A stretch of 64,000 nt of DNA from Microbacterium foliorum (GCF_003367705.1 NZ_CP031425.1:2666001-2730000); one strand, 5' to 3'. Positions 36,889 through 45,711 are shown, counted from the first letter of the stretch. The notes: generated by a model not told the origin, from the letters alone. Translations and numbers: made by a program.

Positions 36889-37530
36889 TCAGCCTATCGG
36901 CGCGGGCTCGGGGTTCCGGGGCGAGCCCTTCCCCTTCCGCACCCATGGGAGGAGCAGGGCGCCCAGCACCAGGACGACACCGGCGCCGAGCAGCGCTCCG
37001 CCCAGCGTGTCGGTCGCCCAGTGCACCGACAGCAGCGTGCGCGAGATCGCCATCAGCACGATCCAGGCGATGCCGAGGATCGCCGTCCAGAGACGCGGGA
37101 ACACCAGCCAGAGCACCACGGCGATCGTCGCCGCGTTCGCGGTGTGCCCCGATGGGAAGGACCCGAAGTCGCTCGCCACGATCATGTCCTCCGGGCGCGC
37201 GCGACCGAAGAGCTGCTTGAGCAGCTGCACGGCACCCGCGCTCGCCAGGAAGGCGATGGCGGCGAAGACGGCCGCCTGCCATCGCCGCGCGATGAGCAGC
37301 GCGAGGATCACGAGCAGCGGCACGACGAGGATCGCCACCCAGCCGCCGCCGATGTGATCGAGGGTCAGGGCGAACGACAGCATCCAGTCGGCGCGGTTCT
37401 CGACGACCTCGCGGTTCCACCAGGTGTCGAACCCCGGCGGCTCGGTGTATCCGAAGACGATGGCCGCCCCGAGGAGCGTCGCCGCGACGAGCATCCCGAT
37501 TCCCCACCACAGCAGCGCACGTGTTCTCAT
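36889..37530 (-). CDS. PAP2-family membrane phosphatase
   Basis: 213 residues with six hydrophobic segments. The three phosphatase signatures are in order: KQLFGRARPED, then FPSGHTANAAT, then ISRTLLSVHWATDTLGG, which together supply the Lys/Arg, Ser-Gly-His and Arg/His/Asp residues. It probably dephosphorylates a lipid phosphate such as undecaprenyl pyrophosphate or phosphatidic acid at the outer membrane face. The ATG has CAGAAT 6 bases before it (37537-37542) and no ribosome-binding site, so a leaderless start is plausible. Confidence 0.9.
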   Translation of the reverse strand: MRTRALLWWGIGMLVAATLLGAAIVFGYTEPPGFDTWWNREVVENRADWMLSFALTLDHIGGGWVAILVVPLLVILALLIARRWQAAVFAAIAFLASAGAVQLLKQLFGRARPEDMIVASDFGSFPSGHTANAATIAVVLWLVFPRLWTAILGIAWIVLMAISRTLLSVHWATDTLGGALLGAGVVLVLGALLLPWVRKGKGSPRNPEPAPIG

Positions 37531-37536
37531 CCGACC

Positions 37537-37542
37537 ATTCTG
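37537..37542 (-). promoter_or_regulatory. Possible -10 box for leaderless PAP2 gene
   Basis: CAGAAT on the minus strand, 6 bases before the ATG. The first base departs from TAnnnT, as it also does before the GH15 gene. Confidence 0.4.
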
Positions 37543-37563
37543 CCGGTCGGAGGCTGGGCGTTC

Positions 37564-37587
37564 GGGATCCCGGGATCCCGGGATCCC
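37564..37587. repeat. Three tandem copies of the palindrome GGGATCCC
   Basis: The 8-bp palindrome is repeated three times without spacing, in the 64-bp gap between the MFS and PAP2 genes. Confidence 0.9.
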
Positions 37588-37594
37588 CGCGTCG

Positions 37595-38959
37595 TCAGGG
37601 GGCGAGCATCCCCACGGTGCGCGGACGCACGATCAGCCACAGCGACAGCACGCCGATCGCCGCGCAGCCGACCATGACCGAGGCCATCGTGGTGGCGGTG
37701 ATCGCCGCCCCCTGCGAGATCCACCCCACGATCGGGGAGATGAGTCCCGCGACGCCGAAGTTGGTGGCCCCGATCACCGAGGCCGCGGTGCCCGCCGCCT
37801 TGCCGTGCCGGTCGAGGGCCAGCACCTGGACGTTCGGGAAGGTGAACCCGCAGGCCGTCATGAAGATGAAGAGAGGGATGACGGTGCCCCAGAGCCCGAG
37901 TCCGAGCTGGTCGGTGACGATGATCGCGGCGCCCGCGAGCAACAGCACGGCGGTCGAGTACGCCATCACCCACTGCGGACCGAACCTCGCGGCGAGCCGC
38001 GACGCGGTCTGCACACCGGCGACGACGCCCAGCGAGTTCACCGCGAACAGGAGCCCGTACTGCTGCGCATCGAGACCGTGCGTCTGCTGGAACAGGAACG
38101 GCGACGCGGACAGATACGAGAACAGGCCGGAGAAGGTCATCCCGCCGATGATCAGCACGCCGATGAAGACGCGGTCGGAGAAGACCGAGCGGTAGCGCTG
38201 CAGCACCGTGGCGCCGCCCTTCTCCTGACGCCGGGCGGCCGGAAGGGTCTCGGGCACGAACAGCGCCGTCGAGACGAGCATCACCACACCGTAGAGCGCG
38301 AGCACGACGAAGATCCCGCGCCAGGGCATGAGTGTGAGCAGCCACGAGCCGATCAGCGGCGCGGCGACCGGGGCGACCCCCGAGACGAGGGCGAGCCGCG
38401 AGAGCATCACGACCAGACGACGCCCGCCGAACAGGTCGCGCACGATCGCCATGGCGACGACGCCGCCGGCCGCCGCCCCCACGCCCATCAGCACGCGGGC
38501 GCCGCTGAGCAGCGGAAGAGTGGGGGCGTAGGCGGCTGCGGCGCTCGCGAGCACGTGCAGCGCCGTCACGGCGATCAGCGGTACCCGCCGCCCGACCTTG
38601 TCGCTCAGCGGTCCGACCACGAGCTGTCCGAGTGCGAAGCCGATCATCGTCCCGGTGAGGGTGAGCTGGATCGCCGCCGCGGTCGTCTCGAAGTCCTGCT
38701 CGAGCACCGGGAACGCCGGCAGATACAGGTCGATCGTGAACGGGCCGAGCGCGGTGAGTGCTCCGAGCAGAACGATGTACAGCGCGCGGCGACCGTTCGA
38801 GAGGGAGTCGCCGGGGTGCAGCATGATCGGCGCGGTGGCGGGGTTGGAGCCGAGCGTGCGGATCGCACCGGTGGCGGAGGGGACGCGGATGCTGCCGGTC
38901 GCCGTCCGCTCGGTGTCGGGCGTCGTGGGAATGGAGTCTGTGCGTGGAGCGTCGGGCAC
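37595..38959 (-). CDS. MFS multidrug exporter of the Bcr/CflA type
   Basis: 454 residues from a GTG at 38959 that has GGAAGGA 5 bases upstream. An unusual 55-residue Pro/Thr/Ser-rich N-terminus precedes the first membrane segment (ALYIVLLGALTALGPFTIDLYLPAFP). Twelve transmembrane segments follow. The MFS motif A appears as GPLSDKVGRRVPL, and RVLMGVGAAAGGVVAMAIVRDLF is the Bcr/CflA helix-4 block. It probably exports drugs or sulfonamide/bicyclomycin-like compounds by proton antiport; the real substrate is unknown. An alternative internal Met just before the first helix would remove the extension. Confidence 0.9.
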   Translation of the reverse strand: MPDAPRTDSIPTTPDTERTATGSIRVPSATGAIRTLGSNPATAPIMLHPGDSLSNGRRALYIVLLGALTALGPFTIDLYLPAFPVLEQDFETTAAAIQLTLTGTMIGFALGQLVVGPLSDKVGRRVPLIAVTALHVLASAAAAYAPTLPLLSGARVLMGVGAAAGGVVAMAIVRDLFGGRRLVVMLSRLALVSGVAPVAAPLIGSWLLTLMPWRGIFVVLALYGVVMLVSTALFVPETLPAARRQEKGGATVLQRYRSVFSDRVFIGVLIIGGMTFSGLFSYLSASPFLFQQTHGLDAQQYGLLFAVNSLGVVAGVQTASRLAARFGPQWVMAYSTAVLLLAGAAIIVTDQLGLGLWGTVIPLFIFMTACGFTFPNVQVLALDRHGKAAGTAASVIGATNFGVAGLISPIVGWISQGAAITATTMASVMVGCAAIGVLSLWLIVRPRTVGMLAP

Positions 38960-39090
38960 GACGGTCCTTCCGGGATCTGGAGGGGAGGGGATCGAGTCGC
39001 GGGACGGTCGGATCGTCGAGGAATCTCGAAACGATTCGATCCGGGCGAGCCTCCATGCTACCTCCCCGCTCGCGCCCACCCGCATGCGGA

Positions 39091-39141
39091 GAGGACGGAT
39101 GCGGGGTGAGAACCGCGGTCCTCACCCCCGCATCCGTCCTC
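39091..39141 (-). terminator. Long hairpin terminator after metB
   Basis: GAGGACGGATGCGGGGTGAG (39091-39110) pairs with 39121-39141 with a single bulged base, and the loop contains the palindrome ACCGCGGT. It lies 27 bases after the metB stop. Confidence 0.8.
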
Positions 39142-39167
39142 GGGACAGGCGGGCCGTGCGTCCGATC

Positions 39168-40316
39168 TCAGAGTCGGGCGAGCCCCTGTTCGAGGTCGGC
39201 GATGAGGTCGTCGACGCCCTCGATCCCCACCGACAGCCGGACGACGTTCTCGGGCACGGCGAGGGCCGTGCCGCGCACCGAGGCGTGCGTCATGTCCGGC
39301 GGGTAGCCGATCAGCGATTCGACCCCGCCGAGCGACTCCGCGAGCTGGAAGAGCTCGGTCGACTCGGCGAACGCCCTCGCCGCGCCGGCCCCGGCCGAGA
39401 GGCCGAGTGAGAGCATCCCGCCGAACCCGCTCATCTGCGCTGCGGCGATGTCGTGGCCGGGGTGCGAGGCGAGCCCCGGGTAGTAGACGGTGGCGAACTC
39501 GGGGCGCCCTGCCGCCCATTCGGCGATCGCCTGCGCGTTCTCGGAGTGCTGTCGCACGCGCACCGCGAGCGTCTTGATGCCGCGCGTCGTGAGCCAGGCG
39601 TCGAAGGGCGCAGACACCGCGCCGACGGCGAACTGCTGGAACTTGACCTGCTCGATGAAGCGGTCGTCGCCGAACACCACCGCGCCGCCGAGGACGTCCG
39701 AGTGTCCGCCGAGGTACTTCGTCGTGGAGTGCACGACGAGGTCCGCCCCCAGCGAGAGCGGCTGCTGCAGCGCCGGCGAGGCGAAGGTGTTGTCGACGAC
39801 GACGATCGCTCCTGCCGCGTGCACGATCTCGGCGACCGCCGCGATGTCGACGATCTTGAGCAGCGGGTTGCTCGGGGTCTCGACCCAGACGATCCTCGTC
39901 TCCGGGCGGATGGCCGCACGCAGCTGATCGGCGTCGGACATCTCCACCGTCGTCGTCTCGACGCCCCAGCTCGCGAACACCCGCGCGAACAGGCGGTACG
40001 TGCCGCCGTAGACGTCGTTGCCGAGAACGACGTGATCCCCCGGCTTCAGGATGCCGCGCAGCAGCGCGTCTTCGGCCGAGAGCCCGGATGCGAACGACAG
40101 CGCGGCCGATCCGCCTTCGAGGGCTGCGAGCTGCGTCTCCAGCGACGAGCGCGTGGGGTTGCCCGCGCGGTTGTACTCGTAGCCGTCTCGGAACCCGCCG
40201 ATGCCGTCCTGAACATGGGTGGAGGCCTGGTAGATGGGCGGGATGATCGACCCCGTGGTGGGATCGGGCGCCTGACCTGCGTGGATGGCTCGGGTGGCGA
40301 AGGCATGCTCTGACAT
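39168..40316 (-). CDS. metB: Cystathionine gamma-synthase/gamma-lyase (PLP)
   Basis: 382 residues from the ATG at 40316, 7 bases after TAGGGT. An earlier in-frame GTG falls inside that -10 box. Signatures include YEYNRAGNPTRSSLE, VWVETPSNPLL, and the PLP-lysine block DLVVHSTTKYLGGHSD (Lys200). The Cys/Met-metabolism family covers both gamma-synthase and gamma-lyase activities. Its neighbour 66 bases upstream is a cystathionine beta-synthase, which suggests reverse transsulfuration from homocysteine to cysteine, so a gamma-lyase role is at least as likely as methionine synthesis. The long hairpin at 39091-39141 terminates it. Confidence 0.92.
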   Translation of the reverse strand: MSEHAFATRAIHAGQAPDPTTGSIIPPIYQASTHVQDGIGGFRDGYEYNRAGNPTRSSLETQLAALEGGSAALSFASGLSAEDALLRGILKPGDHVVLGNDVYGGTYRLFARVFASWGVETTTVEMSDADQLRAAIRPETRIVWVETPSNPLLKIVDIAAVAEIVHAAGAIVVVDNTFASPALQQPLSLGADLVVHSTTKYLGGHSDVLGGAVVFGDDRFIEQVKFQQFAVGAVSAPFDAWLTTRGIKTLAVRVRQHSENAQAIAEWAAGRPEFATVYYPGLASHPGHDIAAAQMSGFGGMLSLGLSAGAGAARAFAESTELFQLAESLGGVESLIGYPPDMTHASVRGTALAVPENVVRLSVGIEGVDDLIADLEQGLARL

Positions 40317-40323
40317 GCCCTCC

Positions 40324-40329
40324 ACCCTA
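40324..40329 (-). promoter_or_regulatory. -10 box for leaderless metB
   Basis: TAGGGT on the minus strand, 7 bases before the ATG. GGAGGG between them would be too close to the ATG (1 base) for a normal ribosome-binding site. Confidence 0.5.
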
Positions 40330-40382
40330 CGTCCGGCCAGGCGACGGCATCCGTCCCTGTTACGCCCGGGGTCGCCCGCCGC

Positions 40383-41759
40383 TCACCGCGAGATGTAGGC
40401 GAGCAGATCCTGGCGGGTGAGCACCGTGTGCGGCTTGCCGTCGGCCGTGACCAGCAGGGCGTCGACGTCGGCGAGCGCGGCACGCGCCTGCGCGAGCGGT
40501 GCGTGGATGCCGATGAGCGGCAGTCTCTCCCCCGCGTGCTGCCCCACCGCGTCGGCCGGTTTCGCGTCTCCGCGGAACAGCAGGTCGAGCAGCCCCTTCT
40601 CATCGACCGTGCCGACGACCTCGCCCATCATCACCGGAGGCTCGGCGCTCAGCACGACGAGCTGTGACACGTCGTACTCGGTCATCATCCCGATCGCCTC
40701 GAGCACGGTGTCGGTGGGGTGCGCGTGCACGAGATCGGGGATCCCTGCACCGTGCCGCGACGAACGGGTCGCCAGCACGTCGGCGACGGTCTCGCCCTCC
40801 TCCACCTCGCTGAAGCCGTAGGACCGCATCCAGCCGTCGTTGAAGATCTTGCCGAGGTAGCCGCGCCCGCCGTCGGGCAGCAGCACCACCATGATCGCGT
40901 CGGCGGGCAGCTCGCGCGCGATACGCAGCGCCCCGACGACGGCCATGCCGCTGGATCCTCCGACGAGGATGCCCTCTTCGCGGGCGAGTCGCCGGGTCAT
41001 CGCGAACGACTCGGCGTCGCCGACCGCGACGATCTCATGCGGCACGCGCGGGTCATAGGCGCCCGGCCAGATGTCCTCCCCCACGCCCTCGACCAGGTAC
41101 GGACGGCCCGTCCCTCCGCTGTACACGCTGCCCTCGGGGTCGATGCCGACGATGCGCACGCGGTCGTCCGACACCTCGCGCAGGTAGCGGCCGGTGCCGG
41201 TGATGGTGCCTCCGGTGCCGACGCCGGCGACGAAGTGGGTGATCCGCCCGTCGGTGTCGCGCCAGATCTCGGGACCCGTGGTCTCGTAGTGGCTGCGGGG
41301 GCCGTTCGGGTTCTCGTACTGGTTGGGCTTGAAGGCACCGGGGATCTCGCGGGCGAGTCGATCGCTCACGCTGTAGTAGGACTCGGGGCTGTCGGCGGCG
41401 ACCGACGTGGGGGTGACGACGACCTGCGCACCGTAGGCGCGCAGGACATCGATCTTGTCGTCGCCGACCTTGTCGGGCAGCACGAACACGCAGGTGTAGC
41501 CGCGCTGCTGCGCCACGAGGGCGAGGCCCACGCCGGTGTTTCCGCTCGTCGGCTCGACGATCGTGCCGCCGGGCTTCAGCTCGCCCGAGGCCTCGGCCGC
41601 GTCGATGATCCGCGAGGCGATGCGGTCCTTCGCCGAGCCACCCGGATTCAGGTACTCGAGCTTCACGAGCACCGTGCACGCGATTCCCTCTGTGACGTGC
41701 TGCAGCTTCACGAGCGGGGTGTCGCCGACGAGGTCGACGATCGAATCTGCGTACTTCAT
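40383..41759 (-). CDS. cbs: Cystathionine beta-synthase
   Basis: 458 residues. The PLP-dependent domain has Lys44 in NPGGSAKDRIASR and EPTSGNTGVGLALVA, with GVGTGGTITGTGRYLRE holding the cofactor phosphate. A pair of CBS domains fills the C-terminal 120 residues (DLVHAHPTDTVLEAI and PLIGIHAPLAQARAAL), where relatives bind a regulatory nucleotide or S-adenosylmethionine. It joins serine and homocysteine to cystathionine. The ATG lies 6 bases after TACGCT (41766-41771), and the -10 box abuts a 19-bp hairpin belonging to the upstream ABC operon. Confidence 0.94.
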   Translation of the reverse strand: MKYADSIVDLVGDTPLVKLQHVTEGIACTVLVKLEYLNPGGSAKDRIASRIIDAAEASGELKPGGTIVEPTSGNTGVGLALVAQQRGYTCVFVLPDKVGDDKIDVLRAYGAQVVVTPTSVAADSPESYYSVSDRLAREIPGAFKPNQYENPNGPRSHYETTGPEIWRDTDGRITHFVAGVGTGGTITGTGRYLREVSDDRVRIVGIDPEGSVYSGGTGRPYLVEGVGEDIWPGAYDPRVPHEIVAVGDAESFAMTRRLAREEGILVGGSSGMAVVGALRIARELPADAIMVVLLPDGGRGYLGKIFNDGWMRSYGFSEVEEGETVADVLATRSSRHGAGIPDLVHAHPTDTVLEAIGMMTEYDVSQLVVLSAEPPVMMGEVVGTVDEKGLLDLLFRGDAKPADAVGQHAGERLPLIGIHAPLAQARAALADVDALLVTADGKPHTVLTRQDLLAYISR

Positions 41760-41765
41760 GTTCAC

Positions 41766-41771
41766 AGCGTA
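41766..41771 (-). promoter_or_regulatory. -10 box for leaderless cbs
   Basis: TACGCT on the minus strand, 6 bases before the ATG. Its outer base is shared with the hairpin at 41771-41825. Confidence 0.5.
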
Positions 41772-41825
41772 GAACGGCGGATGCCGCGGCGCCGGAGTGT
41801 TGCGCACCGCGGCATCCGCCGTTCT
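41771..41825 (-). terminator. 19-bp perfect hairpin after the sugar ABC operon
   Basis: AGAACGGCGGATGCCGCGG (41771-41789) pairs perfectly with 41807-41825 across a 17-base loop. It stands 37 bases past the permease stop and directly before the cbs -10 box. Confidence 0.85.
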
Positions 41826-41861
41826 CGGTCCCGACCCTGTCGAAGGGTCGCTGTCGAAGGA

Positions 41862-42833
41862 TCAGCCCTTCGTCGCACCTGCCAGGAGGCCGCGCACGAA
41901 GAAGCGCTGGAGGGCGAAGAACACGATCAGCGGGACGATGATCGAGATGAAGGTACCCGCCGATTGCAGGAACCACTTGTTCCCCCACGTGCCGGACAAC
42001 GAGTTCAGCGCCTGTGTGATCGGAAGAGCACCCGGAGACGCGAAGATCGTCGCCACCAGCAGATCGTTCCAGACCCACAGGAACTGGAAGATGCCGAACG
42101 AGGCGATGGCCGGCATGGCCAGCGGCAGGATGATCCGGAAGAACACCTGCCCGTGGCCCGCACCGTCGACGCGTGCCGCCTCGATGATGTCCCCCGGGAT
42201 CTCGGAGATGAAGTTGTGGAGCATGAACGTCGCGAGCGGCAGCGCGAAGATCGCGTGTGCGATCCAGACGCGGGCGAAGCTGTACTGCACGTCGTTCAGC
42301 CCGAAACCGGGGAAGATCGGGACATCGTTGATGACCAGGCCGTCGGAGAACAGGCTCAGCAGGGGTACGAGGGCCATCTGCAGCGGGACGATCTGCAGGG
42401 CGAAGACGAACACGAACAGCATGCTGCGGCCCTTGAAGTCGATCCACGCGAACGCGTACGCCGCGAGCGCCGCGAGCACGATCGGGAAGACCGTGGCGGG
42501 GATCGTGATGGCGAGCGAGTTCACGAACGCCGCCGCGAGGGTGGTCGAGGTGCCGCCGGAGTTCAAAGCCTGCACGTAGTTGTCGAGCGTGAACTCCGGA
42601 TCCGTGAAGGCGGTCCACCATCCGGACGACTGCGTGTCGGCACCGGGACGGAACGAGGTCACGAAGAGACCGAAGGTCGGGATCGTCCAGAAGACGGCGA
42701 TGATCGCGGCCGCGATCGTCGCCCCCTTCGAGGTCAGCTTCTTGTGGGCGATCGCCTCGTTGCGGCGGGTGTCGCGCTCGACCTGTCGCTTCGTGCGGTT
42801 GTCGGGTGTGACGACCATCTGTGTGGCGCTCAT
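41862..42833 (-). CDS. Sugar ABC transporter permease (MalG/AglG type)
   Basis: 323 residues from the ATG at 42833, which shares one base with the stop of the upstream permease (TGATG). Six transmembrane segments are visible after a charged N-terminus of about 35 residues. The EAA-type loop that touches the ATPase reads EIPGDIIEAARVDGAGHGQVFFRIILPLAMP. It forms the membrane channel with the MalF-like partner. No ATPase gene is in the operon, so a shared MsiK-type ATPase is expected. The best fit is the alpha-glucoside group, given the size and domain layout of its partner. Confidence 0.9.
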   Translation of the reverse strand: MSATQMVVTPDNRTKRQVERDTRRNEAIAHKKLTSKGATIAAAIIAVFWTIPTFGLFVTSFRPGADTQSSGWWTAFTDPEFTLDNYVQALNSGGTSTTLAAAFVNSLAITIPATVFPIVLAALAAYAFAWIDFKGRSMLFVFVFALQIVPLQMALVPLLSLFSDGLVINDVPIFPGFGLNDVQYSFARVWIAHAIFALPLATFMLHNFISEIPGDIIEAARVDGAGHGQVFFRIILPLAMPAIASFGIFQFLWVWNDLLVATIFASPGALPITQALNSLSGTWGNKWFLQSAGTFISIIVPLIVFFALQRFFVRGLLAGATKG

Positions 42834-44173
42834 CAGCGGATCTCCCTCTGCTTGGCCATCGCGCGGGCGTTGTAGACGATAAGTGGCAGCACGAACAGGA
42901 ACAGCACCACGGCGAGCGCTGAGGAGTGTCCGTAACTCTGGAACCGCTGCTGCTGGTTGACCATCTCGAAGCCGAGCACGCTCGTCTCGTCGCGGCCACC
43001 GGTCATGACGGCGACGATGTCGTAGACCTTCAGGGAGGCGATGGTGATCGTGGTCAGGACGACGATCAGGGATGACCGGATGCCGGGCACCGTGACGTTG
43101 CGGAAGCGCTGCCACGCGTTCGTGCCGTCGAGTTCGGCGGCCTCCATCTGCTCGATCGGCACGGCCTTGATCGCGGCGGAGAGGATCACCATCGCGAAAC
43201 CGGTCTGCGTCCAGATGAAGACGACCAGCAGCATCAGGGTGTTCACGATCGGCTTGATCGCGAGCCACTGCACGGGATCGGCGCCGAACGACGTGAGGAT
43301 CGCGTTGAGCAGACCCACCTGGTCGCCCTGACGTGCGTCGTACATGAACTTCCAGATGATGCCCGCGCCGACGAAGGAGATCGCGACGGGCATGAACACC
43401 AGCACCTTGAGGAACTTCTCTCCTCGGGCCCGGTCGATGAAGACCGCGTAGGCGAGTCCGATCACCACGGAGATCGTCGGGGCGAGGAGCGCCCAGAGGA
43501 TCGTGTTGATGACCGACGAGGTGCCGACCGGGTTCGTGAAGACCCAGTAGTAGTTCTCGAGTCCGACGAACTCGGCGCCGGTCTTGTCGAAGAAGGACTT
43601 GAAGATCGTCGAGATCGCCGGGTAGATCAGGCCGAGGATCAGCATGATCGAGGCCGGTGCCATGAACAGGGCGAGCTGGAACAGATAGCCGGCGCCCTGG
43701 CGGGACCGGTAGTCGGCGAAGAACAGCAGAGCGCCGACGAGCAGCGCGATCGCGACGACGTAGAGCACCGCGTTCGCGTAGGGGCGCAGCAGCAGGAACG
43801 CGAGCACCGGGATGACCAGGCAGGCGGCCAGACGCAGGATGAAGTACCCGCGGCCCGGGCGCGGGGCGTACTCGATGAGGACCAGGATGATCCCCACGAC
43901 CGCGCCGAAGACGAGAAGGATGAGGGGTATCTGCATCAGCGGGTGCAACCCGCCGAGGAAGAGGAAGAAGCTGTTGAGCGAGAACCCGATGGTGACGCGA
44001 GCGGATTCTTCGGTGGGTGTGGTGAAGACGAGCAGGAGCGCCAGCGCGACGAGCAGCACGAACCCGACGACGACGACCGTCCGAGTGATCGTCCGTCCCT
44101 TCGGATCGGCGCCGTGGGTCGTCACGGGAGGAGCGTCGGCCTTGACAGGCGGTTCGACGGTCACTTGCGACAT
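42833..44173 (-). CDS. Sugar ABC transporter permease (MalF/AglF type)
   Basis: 446 residues, longer than average because of four extra N-terminal hydrophobic segments (about 25-150) before the usual six. The EAA loop is AVPIEQMEAAELDGTNAWQRFRNVTVPGIR. AAGGGGAA precedes the ATG. The extended N-terminus is typical of AglF-type permeases for alpha-glucosides such as trehalose, sucrose or maltose. It lies between the binding-protein and MalG-like genes; a hairpin at 44227-44257 precedes it and may lower its expression relative to the binding protein. Confidence 0.9.
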   Translation of the reverse strand: MSQVTVEPPVKADAPPVTTHGADPKGRTITRTVVVVGFVLLVALALLLVFTTPTEESARVTIGFSLNSFFLFLGGLHPLMQIPLILLVFGAVVGIILVLIEYAPRPGRGYFILRLAACLVIPVLAFLLLRPYANAVLYVVAIALLVGALLFFADYRSRQGAGYLFQLALFMAPASIMLILGLIYPAISTIFKSFFDKTGAEFVGLENYYWVFTNPVGTSSVINTILWALLAPTISVVIGLAYAVFIDRARGEKFLKVLVFMPVAISFVGAGIIWKFMYDARQGDQVGLLNAILTSFGADPVQWLAIKPIVNTLMLLVVFIWTQTGFAMVILSAAIKAVPIEQMEAAELDGTNAWQRFRNVTVPGIRSSLIVVLTTITIASLKVYDIVAVMTGGRDETSVLGFEMVNQQQRFQSYGHSSALAVVLFLFVLPLIVYNARAMAKQREIR

Positions 44174-44226
44174 GGAGTTCCCCTTCTGGACACAGCTGCG
44201 TGCCGGAGTGGTAAGTGCGGGAGGGA

Positions 44227-44257
44227 AACGGGGCCGGGCATGAAGCCCGACCCCGTT
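44227..44257 (-). terminator. Intercistronic hairpin (attenuator) between binding protein and permease
   Basis: AACGGGG(C)CGGGC pairs with GCCCG(A)CCCCGTT with one mismatch and a 5-base loop. It sits in the 126-bp gap inside the operon, where partial termination or mRNA stabilisation is common. Confidence 0.65.
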
Positions 44258-44299
44258 CGATGCAGCTCGGCTCAGCTCACGCCGGGCCTGGCGAGCCGA

Positions 44300-45631
44300 T
44301 CAGTTGGCGTAACCGGCCTGGATGTCGGAGAGCACCGTGTCGGTGTCCTTGCCGTCGATCCAGTCGACCATTCCCTTCCAGAACGAACCGTTGCCGACTG
44401 TGGCAGGCATCAGGTCGGATGCATCGAAGCGGAAGACGGTCGTCTCGTCCTGCATGATCTTCATGGCTTCCTGCAGGAACTCGCTCGATGCGAGGCTCGG
44501 GTCGGCGTTCTTGTTGGCGGAGATGACTCCACCCAGCTTGACGCGAGCATCGGCGAACTCCGGAGAGGCCATGAACTCGAGCACCTTGACGGTCGACTCG
44601 TCGTCGGAGAACGCGGCGACGAACTCGCCACCGCCCTCGATCTGGAGCTCGCCCTCGGTCTCACCCGGCATCACGAATGCGTAGACGTCGCCGTCGGGAC
44701 CGACGGTGGGCACCTCGCCCTCGGCGGTCTGCACGTCGAGGAAGTTGGCCGAGAGGAACGAGGCCTGGTGGGTCAGTGCGCAGCTCTTGTCGGCGACCTT
44801 GGCCGCGACGTCACCGAAGGCGGTGGCGTTGATGCTCTTGACGTCGCCGTAGCCCGCGTTCACGTACTCGGGGTTGAGCAGGATCTCGCCGACGGCGTCG
44901 AACGCGTCCTTGATCTCGGGGTCGGTGAACTTGACGTCTCCCGCGACCCACTTGTCGTAGACCTCGGGGCCGGACTGGCGCAGGACGAGGTCCTCGATCC
45001 AGTCGGTGCCGGGCCAGCCGGAGGCCGCCTCGGAGGCGAAACCGGCGCACCAGGCGGGCTGGCCGGTCTTCTCGACGATCGTGTCGGTGAGAGCGATCAT
45101 CTCGTCCCAGGTCTTGGGGACCTCGACGCCCCACTCCGCGAAGCTCGCGGGCGAGTACCAGACGTAGCCCTTGACGTTCGCGAGCATCGGAGCCGCGTAG
45201 AACGTGTCGTCGAACGTGCCGTACTTCTTCCAGTCCTCAGACCAGTTCTCGTCGACCGCGGACTCGACGCCCTCGGGCGCTGCCATGACCTTGCCGGTGT
45301 CGACGAGGCTCTTGAGCAGGCCGGGCTGCGGCACGATGGCGATGTCGGGGGCGTCTCCACCGGTCACCTTGGTGACGATGTTGCCCTCGAAGCCCTTGTC
45401 GCCGGTGTACTCGACCTTGATGCCGGTCTCTTCGGTGAAGGCGTCGAAGCTCGAGTTCAGGTCTTCGGCCTCGACGCCGGTGATGCCTCCCGAGATGCGG
45501 ACGGTCGTCTTGGCCTCGCCGCCGTCTCCGCCGTCGCCCGAGCCTCCCTCAGTGCAACCCGCGAGAGCGAGCGTCGCGACTCCGACCAGAGCGATCGGGG
45601 CGAGAAGGCGGTATCGCTGTGACAATGCCAT
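44300..45631 (-). CDS. Sugar ABC transporter substrate-binding lipoprotein
   Basis: 443 residues from the ATG at 45631, with AAGAGGAG 10 bases upstream. A lipoprotein signal ends at LALAGC (Cys26), followed by a Gly/Glu/Asp linker. The mature protein has the type-I sugar-binding look: PDIAIVPQPGLLKSLVDTG, KGYVWYSPASFAEWGVEVPKTWDEM and a Trp-rich hinge region with PAWCAGFASEAASGWPGTDW. The last is typical of AglE-like alpha-glucoside binding proteins. It captures the sugar outside the membrane. It is the first gene of the operon and is divergent from a LacI regulator, with three palindromic operators between. Confidence 0.9.
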   Translation of the reverse strand: MALSQRYRLLAPIALVGVATLALAGCTEGGSGDGGDGGEAKTTVRISGGITGVEAEDLNSSFDAFTEETGIKVEYTGDKGFEGNIVTKVTGGDAPDIAIVPQPGLLKSLVDTGKVMAAPEGVESAVDENWSEDWKKYGTFDDTFYAAPMLANVKGYVWYSPASFAEWGVEVPKTWDEMIALTDTIVEKTGQPAWCAGFASEAASGWPGTDWIEDLVLRQSGPEVYDKWVAGDVKFTDPEIKDAFDAVGEILLNPEYVNAGYGDVKSINATAFGDVAAKVADKSCALTHQASFLSANFLDVQTAEGEVPTVGPDGDVYAFVMPGETEGELQIEGGGEFVAAFSDDESTVKVLEFMASPEFADARVKLGGVISANKNADPSLASSEFLQEAMKIMQDETTVFRFDASDLMPATVGNGSFWKGMVDWIDGKDTDTVLSDIQAGYAN

Positions 45632-45694
45632 GTGTGTTTCTCCTCTTAGGTAGATCATCCGTTCGCCCAGAGGAGCAATCGCCGCATCCATTGG

Positions 45695-45706
45695 GGAACC
45701 GATTCC
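45695..45706. promoter_or_regulatory. LacI-family operator at the ABC promoter
   Basis: GGAACCGATTCC is a near-palindrome centred on CG. It lies just downstream of the ABC -10 box, about at the transcription start. Confidence 0.65.
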
Positions 45707-45711
45707 AGGCA

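Noticed and set aside
40719..42875. 718-codon plus-strand frame across cbs and the ABC permease
   Set aside because: It spans two minus-strand genes and has no recognisable domain or ribosome-binding site.
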